A stretch of 58,461 bases of DNA from CAYTGR01 sp964437445 (GTDB taxonomy: Bacteria > Chloroflexota > Anaerolineae > B4-G1 > SLSP01): the NCBI GenBank assembly GCA_964437445.1, contig CAYTGR010000030.1, positions 1 to 58,461 of the forward strand, read 5' to 3'. Positions 15,142 through 21,647 of this stretch are shown in pieces (positions within the stretch are counted from its first letter, which is position 1; each line of letters starts with the position of its first letter). The notes under the pieces are model-generated. The model did not search any database and was not told the origin of the DNA. It saw nothing but the letters and a program-made list of their open reading frames with translations. Both the position numbers and the translations under genes were made by a program.

Positions 15142-17298
15142 ATGGCCACACCGATCGGCAAATACGAACTTCTGGCAGAACTCGGCCGCGGCGGCTTTGC
15201 GACGGTCTATCGGGCGCGGGATACCACGCTGGACCGCGAGGTGGCGCTGAAGGTGCTGCATCCGGGCTACGCAGTAGACCCGGCCGTGGTGCAGCGCTTC
15301 CTGCAGGAGGCGCGCCAGGCGGCTAAACTGCGTCACGCCAACATCGTCCACGTCTACGAGGTAGATGCCGCTAACGGCCAGCCGTACATCGCCATGGAAT
15401 ACCTGCCCGGCGGGACGTTGGCCGCGCGCCTGACCGGGGCGCCGTGGCCGTGGGCGGCGGCGAAGCCGGTGCTGGAGCAAGTGGCAGCGGCCTTAGCCTA
15501 TGCGCACAAAAAGCAACTGCTGCACCGTGATATCAAACCGGCCAACATTCTGTTTGACGAGGACGACCACGCAGTGTTGGTGGACTTCGGGCTGGTCAAA
15601 TCGCTGCAAGAGAGCGGTCTGACCGCCGAAGGGACCCGGTTGGGGACGCCGGCCTACATGGCCCCGGAGCAGGCGGAGGGGGGCGACCTCGGCCCGGCCA
15701 CCGATCTCTACGCGCTGGGCGCGGTCGCCTACGAACTGCTGGTGGGCGGCCCGCCGTTTAGCGCCGAGACGCCGGTGGCGGTGCTCCACGCACAGGTCTA
15801 CGAGCCGCCGCCGGACCCGTGCGGGCGCAACCCGGCGCTGCCGGCGGCGGTTGCCAGGGGGCTGCTCAAAGCGCTGGCGAAAGCGCCGGCAGAACGCTAT
15901 GCCAGCGCCCCTGAGCTGGTGCAGGCGTTGCAGGCGGCCTTTCAGGCGCACGAGCAGCACACCCACACGCAGGCGATGCTGGCTGAGCTCTTCACGCAGG
16001 CGCAGGAGGCGGCGCAGCGGGGCGATTGGGGCCGGGTGACGACGCTCTGTACCCAGGTGCGGGATCAGGAGCCGGACTATCCGGGGGCGCTGGAATTGCT
16101 GGCGCAGGCGGCCGCGGCGTTGGCGCAGGCCGCGCAGCAACAGCAGCACACGCGGGACCTGGAGCAGCGGCACGCGGGGGCGCTCCAGGCCTTGGCGGAC
16201 GGCCGCTATGCGCGCGCGGCGCGCGCGTTGCAGGCCTTGCAGCAGGAGGGTGCGCCGTTCGCGGACCTGGCCGACCGGCTGGCGGCGGCGGAGAACGGCG
16301 CGCAGGTGGCCCGGCTGGCCCGGCGGGTGGCGCGCCAATGGCAAGCGGGTTGTCCCGACGCCGCCTGTGCCGACCTGCTGGAGATCTTGCGCCGCGACCC
16401 GGCGCACGCCGGCGCGCGGGCACGGCTGCCGGAGGCGCTGGCCGCGTTGTTGGCACGATACCAGGCGGCGTGCGCTGACCTGGCACGGGTACAGGAGCAG
16501 CAGACGGCGCTCCAGGCGCGCGTGGCCGAGTTGGAGGCGCAGTTGCAGCCCCGGGTAGAAACACCGCCGGTAGACCCTGCCGGTGACCGCTGGGTCTGTC
16601 CGGCGGACGGCAAGGCTATGGTGCGGATTCCGGCGGGGGAGTTTTGGTACGGGGACAATAAAAAGAAAGTAACGCTGCCGGAATACTGGATAGACATGAC
16701 GCCGGTGACCAATGCCGAATTTGCGGCGTTTGTGCAAGCGACCGGCTACCGGACGACGGCGGAGCAAGAGGGCAGCGGGTGGGTGTATGACCAGCAAAAG
16801 CGCGAATGGGTAAGAACCAAAGGGGCGGACTGGCAGCACCCGGCCGGGGCGGGGAGCGGGATAGAGGACAAAATGGACTACCCGGTGGTGCAGGTGTCGT
16901 GGGCGGACGCGGCAGCGTATGCGGCCTGGGCGGGCAAGCGGCTGCCGAGCGAGGAGGAGTGGGAGAAGGCGGCACGGGGGACGGATGGTAGAGCGTACCC
17001 CTGGGGGAACGAGGAACCGACGCCGGCGCGAGCCAATTACGGGCGCAACGTGGGCGGGACAACGCCGGTGGGGCGCTACAGCCCGGCGGGGGATAGCCCG
17101 TATGGCTGCGTGGACATGGCGGGCAACGTCTGGGAGTGGACGGCCACGGATTATGACCAGAGCTCCAAAGTGGTGCGCGGGGGTTCCTGGTTTTACGATG
17201 CGTCCGGGCTGCTCTGTGCCTACCGTTCCAGGTTCTGGCCGGCCAACCGCTACGTCATCCTGGGGTTTCGGTGTGTTTTGGCGCGCCCAGGGGGCTAA
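15142..17298 (+). CDS. Ser/Thr protein kinase fused to FGE-sulfatase (C-type-lectin-fold) domain
   Basis: 718 residues. Residues 8-270 are a Hanks-type kinase: glycine loop LGRGGFATVY, VALKV lysine, HRDIKPANILF catalytic loop, VDFGLVKSL (DFG), and GTPAYMAPEQ. Residues about 270-475 are Ala/Gln-rich helices with coiled-coil character (QQQTALQARVAELEAQL). Residues about 480-715 are an FGE-sulfatase domain: MVRIPAGEFWYGD, YWIDMTPVTNAEFAAFV, RLPSEEEWEKAARG, YPWGNE, DMAGNVWEWT, RGGSW, LGFR. No transmembrane segment is seen, so it is probably cytosolic. In this family the last 40 residues can be the variable region of a diversity-generating retroelement; here W683 to the LGFR motif has an unusual aromatic/hydrophobic set (WFYD, RFW, RYVI), while neighbouring sequence is family-like. 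The kinase assignment is firm; diversification is inference. Confidence 0.93.
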   Translation: MATPIGKYELLAELGRGGFATVYRARDTTLDREVALKVLHPGYAVDPAVVQRFLQEARQAAKLRHANIVHVYEVDAANGQPYIAMEYLPGGTLAARLTGAPWPWAAAKPVLEQVAAALAYAHKKQLLHRDIKPANILFDEDDHAVLVDFGLVKSLQESGLTAEGTRLGTPAYMAPEQAEGGDLGPATDLYALGAVAYELLVGGPPFSAETPVAVLHAQVYEPPPDPCGRNPALPAAVARGLLKALAKAPAERYASAPELVQALQAAFQAHEQHTHTQAMLAELFTQAQEAAQRGDWGRVTTLCTQVRDQEPDYPGALELLAQAAAALAQAAQQQQHTRDLEQRHAGALQALADGRYARAARALQALQQEGAPFADLADRLAAAENGAQVARLARRVARQWQAGCPDAACADLLEILRRDPAHAGARARLPEALAALLARYQAACADLARVQEQQTALQARVAELEAQLQPRVETPPVDPAGDRWVCPADGKAMVRIPAGEFWYGDNKKKVTLPEYWIDMTPVTNAEFAAFVQATGYRTTAEQEGSGWVYDQQKREWVRTKGADWQHPAGAGSGIEDKMDYPVVQVSWADAAAYAAWAGKRLPSEEEWEKAARGTDGRAYPWGNEEPTPARANYGRNVGGTTPVGRYSPAGDSPYGCVDMAGNVWEWTATDYDQSSKVVRGGSWFYDASGLLCAYRSRFWPANRYVILGFRCVLARPGG

Positions 17299-17339
17299 AT
17301 CCCTGTCTGCTGTCTTCTGTTCTTTGTCATTGGGGGGGG

Positions 17340-17360
17340 TCTGGGGGGCAGCCCCCCAGA
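17340..17360 (+). repeat. perfect 9-bp hairpin after the FGE gene
   Basis: TCTGGGGGG (17340-17348), 3-nt loop CAG, CCCCCCAGA (17352-17360), 42 nt after the stop codon. No T run follows, so it is a poor intrinsic terminator. GC-rich hairpins just past variable regions are a known part of retroelement targets. Confidence 0.7.
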
Positions 17361-17390
17361 ATGCTCCCGCGCGCAGCGCGGCGAAATTTG

Positions 17391-17914
17391 GCCCTCACCA
17401 CCCCCCCAGTCCCCTTCCGCTCCCGAAGCCGGGAGCGGAAGGGGGTGTCAGAGCCATTCCCTCCCCCGGCTTCGGGGGAGGGCCAGGGTGGGGGCGTAGT
17501 TCCCGGCTGCGGGGGCGGGCCAGGACAGGGGCGTAGCCCTCACCAACCCCCCAGCCCCCTTCCGCTCCCGAAGCCGGGAGCGGAAGGGGGTGCCAGAGCA
17601 ATCCCCTCCCCCATCTTGGGGGGAGGGCCAGGGTGGGGGCGTAGTTCCCGGCTGCGGGGGCGGGTTAGGGTGGGGGCGCAGCCCTCACCAACCCCCCAGC
17701 CCCCTTCCGCTCCCGAAGCCGGGAGCGGAAGGGGGTGTCAGAGCCATCCCCGCTCCCGGCTGCGGGGGTGGGCCAGGGTGGGGGCGCAGTTCCCCAGCTG
17801 CGGGGGAGGGCCAGGGTGGGGCACAGCCCTCACCATCCCCCCGAAGCCGGGAGCGGAAGGGGGTGCCAGAGCAATCCCCTCCCCCATCTTGGGGGGAGGG
17901 CCAGGGTGGGGGCA
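17391..17914. repeat. 145-bp tandem palindromic array (three full units and a deleted fourth)
   Basis: Units start at 17391, 17536, 17681 and 17826, each full unit exactly 145 bp. Each carries palindrome P1, CCCCTTCCGCTCCCG-aagc-CGGGAGCGGAAGGGG (e.g. 17411-17444, 17555-17590, 17700-17735), then P2 (CCCTCCCCC/GGGGGAGGG), then a CCCGGCTGCGGG segment. Unit four has lost most of the left arm of P1. Frames through the array are Pro/Gly/Arg-rich and are not genes. The array ends just before the ribosome-binding site of the DUF559 gene. It resembles BIME/REP elements in style. Confidence 0.92.
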
Positions 17915-17933
17915 AAGGAGGCAAAGGAGGCCG

Positions 17934-18329
17934 ATGCCTTACAAGGGACGGATTCGGACTTCAGCGATCGTGCAGGAACGGGCGCGGGAGTTGCGCCACC
18001 ACTCCACGCCGGCCGAGCAGGTGTTGTGGGCGGCGCTGCGGGGGCGGCAACTGGCCGGGCTGAAGTTCCGGCGGCAGCACCCGTTGGGGCCGTTCATCGT
18101 GGACTTTTGCTGCCCGGAGCGGCGGGTCATCGTGGAAGTGGATGGGCCGATCCACGACGATCAGGGGGAGGCCGACGCCGCGCGCACGGCCCAGTTGACC
18201 GCGCACGGGTATCAGGTGTTGCGGTTTGCCAACGCGCAGGTCTTGGAGCACCTGCCGGAAGTATTAGCCGCTATTCAGACGGCGTGTGCGCAGCCGGCCG
18301 CCACAGGAGCTACCGATGCCCTTTTGTGA
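17934..18329 (+). CDS. DUF559 (Vsr-like endonuclease fold) protein
   Basis: 131 residues from ATG 17934, preceded by AAAGGAGG; the frame is open upstream only because the GC-rich array lacks stops. DUF559 signatures are complete: ARELRHHSTPAEQVLWAALR, KFRRQHPLGPFIVDF and RRVIVEVDGPIHDDQ, with the VDF and EVDG acidic residues of a restriction-endonuclease-like core, then YQVLRFANAQVLEHLPEVL. Homologues resemble Vsr mismatch endonucleases, but activity is mostly untested. It sits directly against the 145-bp palindromic array and overlaps the next gene by 14 nt, so it is part of an island transcript. A role in processing the adjacent palindromes is possible but unproven. Confidence 0.88.
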   Translation: MPYKGRIRTSAIVQERARELRHHSTPAEQVLWAALRGRQLAGLKFRRQHPLGPFIVDFCCPERRVIVEVDGPIHDDQGEADAARTAQLTAHGYQVLRFANAQVLEHLPEVLAAIQTACAQPAATGATDALL

Positions 18330-20430
18330 ACACTGTCAACATTACTTCCCGCCGTCAGACGCTACCTGCCCGGCCTGCGGCACGCCGGCGCTACCGCCCC
18401 CTGCCCCCGCGCTGCAATGGACGGCGGCGCTGCCCGGCGAGCCGGACGCCCTGGCGCTGGCGGGCGGCGTTCTCTGGGCCGCGACCCACACGGCCGACCA
18501 GGCAACACTCTCCTGGTTTGATCCGGGCCACGGCGCGCCACTGGGACAGCGGACCTGGGACCGGGCGATGATCGCCGGGCTGGCCCCGGCCGGCGACACG
18601 CTGGGGGTCGCCCTGACCACCACCGATCTCCTGCACGGCACGAGCGCGCTCCTGGCGTTGGCGATGGATGGGACGGAGCGCTGGCGGTGGGCGGGCGGCC
18701 GCGGCGCGCTCAGCGCCCCGGCGTGGGTCGCCGATCGCCTCTACCTGGTCGCGGAGACCACCACACTAATTTGCCTGGCCGCGGCCGACGGCGGGGAACG
18801 CTGGCGCGTCCCCCTGCCGGAACCGGTCACGGCGGCGCACGCCGCCCCGGTGGCCGTCGCCACACCGGAGCTGTTGTTGCTTCCCTGCCGGCAGCCGCAG
18901 TTGTTGGCACTGGCGTTCAACGGCGCGCTGCGCTGGCGCTTTGTCGCACCCGCTCCAGTAGACACCTGGTTGCGCCAGCCGCCGGTCGTGCTCGGGACGC
19001 AGGTCTACGTGTCCAGCAGCGCGGGTCTGCTCTACGCGCTGCGCCTGGACGACGGCCGCCGGCTCTGGGAGCGTCCGGTCGGCCCGGCGGGGCGCCCGCT
19101 CTCCGCGCCGGCAACCGACGGCGAGCGGCTCTTTGTCGGTGCGCGCGATGGCCTCCATGCGCTGGCTCCCGACGATGGGCGCCCGCTCTGGCATTTCCCC
19201 ACCGCGCGGCGAATTGCGGCCGCGCCGGTGGTCCAGGCGGGCGTGGTCTACGCCGTCGGGCACGATCACACCCTCTACGCGCTGGAGGCCGCCGGCGGGC
19301 GGGAACTCTGGCGCTCCGCAGTCACCCGGCCGGCGGACCTGGCGCCGTTGCTGGTGGCGCTCCCCGAGACACCGGGCGTCGTCCTGGCCGGGGCGGGCGG
19401 GACGCTCACGGTGTTAGCCCGGCCCTGGAGTGTGGCCGAACACACGGCGGCCGGCCGGTGGCGGGAGGCTGCTGCCGGTTACGCCGACGGCGGTGCTCCG
19501 GCGCACGGGGCCGCGCTCCTGGCGGCGCACGGGGAGCCGCTCCTCGCCGCGCAGCTGTGGGCAGTCGCCGGGGAGCCGGTCCAGGCGGCGGAGCAGTATG
19601 AACTCGCCGGGGAATGGGAACGCGCGGCGGCGCTCTGGGCCGCGTTGGCGCAGCCGGCGCGGCAGGCGGCAGCGCTGGAGCGCGCCGCTCAGGCGGCCAC
19701 CGCTCCCCTCACGGTGGCGGAGCAATGGGAGCAGGCCGCGCAGCTCTGGGCCGCCGAGGGCGACAGCGCCCGGGCCGAGGCGTGTGCCATTCAGGCCGCA
19801 TTGCAGCGCAGGCAGCCCTACCTGCAGGTCACGGTGGAAGTTCCCTCCGCGCTGCGCCTGGGGGAATCGCGCGCCTTCACCCTGACCGTGCGCAACCTCG
19901 GTGGGGGGACGGCCCGGCAGCTCTGCCTGCATCGCACGCCCAGCGCGGTGCAGGGGGACTGCGCTTCGCAGCAGCTACGGGACCTCCGCGCCGGGCGGCA
20001 GTGCACGCAGGTGCTCTATCTGAGCCCGGAGCGCGCCGGGGAACTGCCGCTGGATTTGACGCTCACCTATGCCGACGAGCGCGGGCAGCCCTTTGAGCGG
20101 CGGTATCGGGCCGTGCTGGTGGTTCAGGCCGCGGCGCCGGCGCAGCTGGTGGTGCTCGCCGGGGAGTTCCACGGGCCGGTGCAGCGGACGTTCGGCGGCG
20201 AGGCGACGGGCGCCCCGGCTCCGGCGGGGATGGTGGATACCGCAACCTTGCGCGTAGGGTTACAGCGGTTGGACGATGTGGGCCTGGAGACCTTGTGCCT
20301 GGATCACTTTCCCACCGTGTACGAGAAGTTTGCGCGCGGCCTGCGCCGCGACGAGAAGATCAACCTGCTGCTGGATCACTGCCGCCGGCATCCCGAAGAG
20401 GCTGCGCGGCTGGCGGCGTTGCTTCCTTAA
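18316..20430 (+). CDS. zinc-ribbon / PQQ-type beta-propeller protein with C-terminal death-like (EAD-type) domain
   Basis: 704 residues from ATG 18316, AGGAG 8 nt upstream; overlaps the DUF559 gene by 14 nt. Residues 4-21 are a zinc ribbon (CEHC...CPAC). About 35-370 hold PQQ-like repeats (GALLALAMDGTERWRW, GLLYALRLDDGRRLWERPVG, HTLYALEAAGGRELWRS), a beta propeller. Residues 380-500 are alanine-rich helical repeats, 510-620 a CARDB-like beta domain (LRLGESRAFTLTVRNLGGGTARQL). The last 60 residues (LCLDHFPTVYEKFARGLRRDEKINLLL then HCRRH) resemble effector-associated domains that recruit partner proteins in bacterial conflict systems. No membrane anchor is seen. The overall role is unknown; a sensor or adaptor working with the upstream kinase is inferred from position. 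Confidence 0.78.
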   Translation: MPFCEHCQHYFPPSDATCPACGTPALPPPAPALQWTAALPGEPDALALAGGVLWAATHTADQATLSWFDPGHGAPLGQRTWDRAMIAGLAPAGDTLGVALTTTDLLHGTSALLALAMDGTERWRWAGGRGALSAPAWVADRLYLVAETTTLICLAAADGGERWRVPLPEPVTAAHAAPVAVATPELLLLPCRQPQLLALAFNGALRWRFVAPAPVDTWLRQPPVVLGTQVYVSSSAGLLYALRLDDGRRLWERPVGPAGRPLSAPATDGERLFVGARDGLHALAPDDGRPLWHFPTARRIAAAPVVQAGVVYAVGHDHTLYALEAAGGRELWRSAVTRPADLAPLLVALPETPGVVLAGAGGTLTVLARPWSVAEHTAAGRWREAAAGYADGGAPAHGAALLAAHGEPLLAAQLWAVAGEPVQAAEQYELAGEWERAAALWAALAQPARQAAALERAAQAATAPLTVAEQWEQAAQLWAAEGDSARAEACAIQAALQRRQPYLQVTVEVPSALRLGESRAFTLTVRNLGGGTARQLCLHRTPSAVQGDCASQQLRDLRAGRQCTQVLYLSPERAGELPLDLTLTYADERGQPFERRYRAVLVVQAAAPAQLVVLAGEFHGPVQRTFGGEATGAPAPAGMVDTATLRVGLQRLDDVGLETLCLDHFPTVYEKFARGLRRDEKINLLLDHCRRHPEEAARLAALLP

Positions 20431-20448
20431 AGGCAAAAAAGGCAAAGG

Positions 20449-20548
20449 CCGGGCTTTTCAAGAACAAACTCCGGGCAAAGAACAGCGGGTCCTTGAGAAA
20501 CCGAAAACCCCGTTCCACCGACACGCTCTGGGCCTTGTAGTTTTCCAA
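20449..20548 (-). pseudogene. transposase C-terminal remnant (IS1634/IS4-like)
   Basis: On the minus strand the frame reads NYKAQSVSVERGFRFLKDP then LFFARSLFLKSP, which matches the conserved ERGFRFLKDP..F...S..LK.P block near the C terminus of IS1634-type transposases. It is cut off on both sides with no terminal repeats, so it is a decayed fragment. Confidence 0.7.
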
Positions 20549-20564
20549 GACGGCCCCTGTCGCC

Positions 20565-20711
20565 ATGGCCGAATTTGTCGGCCGTTACGCCGTGAATGTG
20601 ACAGGCATGATGGCCGGGGGCATTTTGGCCGCTCTTCCGCCTATGATCCTCGCGTTCATATTCCAGCGTTACATCGTGAGCGGTATGACCGCCGGGGCGG
20701 TGAAAGAGTAA
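20565..20711 (+). pseudogene. C-terminal remnant of a carbohydrate ABC transporter permease (MalG type)
   Basis: 48 residues, MAEFVGRYAVNVTGMMAGGI ... LAALPPMILAFIFQRYIVSGM, then TAGAVKE. This is the last transmembrane segment and the invariant end (QRYIV.G.TAG..K) of MalG-type sugar permeases. The upstream part of the gene, the EAA loop and partner genes are absent. Together with the transposase scrap it marks an old rearrangement. It is unlikely to be functional. Confidence 0.75.
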
Positions 20712-20738
20712 CTTTGACGTTTTACGTTTCACATTCAC
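20711..20738. repeat. short heptamer array before the GT2 gene
   Basis: Units actttga, cgtttta, cgtttca, cattcac extend from the stop codon of the permease remnant to 3 nt before the next ATG. Confidence 0.55.
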
Positions 20739-20741
20739 TCT

Positions 20742-21647
20742 ATGTCCCAGGACCTTTGTTTCTCCGTCATCATCCCCACCCACAACCGCCCCTGGTTGTT
20801 GGTGCGCTGCCTGGAAAGCGTCCTGGCGCAGACCTTCCCCGCCGGCTGCTACGAGGTCATTGTGGTGGACGACGGCAGCAGCCCGGCGACGGCGCGAGTA
20901 CTCCAGCCCTACGTGGCGAGCGGACGGGTCCGGGCGCTGCGGCAGGCCCAACAGGGATGGGGGGCGGCGCGCCGGGCGGGCGCGCAAGTGGCCCAATACG
21001 AGCAATTGGCTTTCCTGGACGACGACTGTGCGGCCCCGCCGGGCTGGCTGGCCGCTTATGCCGCCGCTTATACCGCGCATCCCGACGCGGCCGGGGTCGC
21101 GGGCGGGTTGCGCCCCGGTCCGCGCGTTAACGTGGCCGGTTGGAAGCAGTATTGCGGCCACTTAGATTATTTCCGCCGGCTCAACGCGCCGCTTGGCGCC
21201 CGGCCGGAACAGCCGGGCCGGGTCTGGTTCTCGTTTGGGGGCAACCGCACCTTTCGGCGGGAGGTCTGGCTGGCGGCCCAGCCCGCGATACCCTGGTGGT
21301 ACGCCGATGACACGGCGATTGATCTGCGGCTCCGCGCTCAGGAGGCGGTGATCTACTACGAGCCAGCGGCCTGGGTGGAGCACTATTACGTCCTCACGGT
21401 GGGGCAACGGCTCCGGGCGGCCTACCGTTATGGGCGGTCGGAGGCTCACTGGCGGGCGGCTCCCGCCGACCTCCGGGTGGTCCTGGCGCAGCTGCGCGCG
21501 CGCCCCCACATCCAGGCGAGCTCCCGCTGGCCGTCTACTGCCCCTGGCCTGCGTCCGGCCGATTGGCTCTGGTACGTGCTGACGCAGCCGTTCGTCCGGT
21601 TGGCGCGGGTTATGGGACGCTGGCGCGGTGCAGTTCGCGGTAGATGA
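20742..21647 (+). CDS. family 2 glycosyltransferase
   Basis: 301 residues. A GT-A fold is indicated by FSVIIPTHNRPWLLVRCLESV, VIVVDDGSS and FLDDDCAAPPGWL (the metal-binding DxD), then FSFGGNRTFRREVWL and WYADDTAIDLRLRAQ, the acceptor-site ED-like region. There is no transmembrane helix, so it acts at the inner face of the membrane using a nucleotide sugar. Acceptor and sugar are unknown. The start is close to a heptamer array with no strong ribosome-binding site. The last 38 nt overlap the convergent spermidine-synthase-like gene. Confidence 0.92.
   Translation: MSQDLCFSVIIPTHNRPWLLVRCLESVLAQTFPAGCYEVIVVDDGSSPATARVLQPYVASGRVRALRQAQQGWGAARRAGAQVAQYEQLAFLDDDCAAPPGWLAAYAAAYTAHPDAAGVAGGLRPGPRVNVAGWKQYCGHLDYFRRLNAPLGARPEQPGRVWFSFGGNRTFRREVWLAAQPAIPWWYADDTAIDLRLRAQEAVIYYEPAAWVEHYYVLTVGQRLRAAYRYGRSEAHWRAAPADLRVVLAQLRARPHIQASSRWPSTAPGLRPADWLWYVLTQPFVRLARVMGRWRGAVRGR

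Noticed and set aside
17271..18329. A 352-codon open frame through the palindromic array into the DUF559 gene
   Set aside because: The GC-rich array lacks stop codons by composition and its translation is Pro/Gly/Arg repeats; a strong ribosome-binding site and family match place the start at 17934.
21295..21320. YADDT motif, suggesting a reverse transcriptase for a DGR
   Set aside because: It lies within a family 2 glycosyltransferase (acceptor-site region); the other RT motifs are absent.
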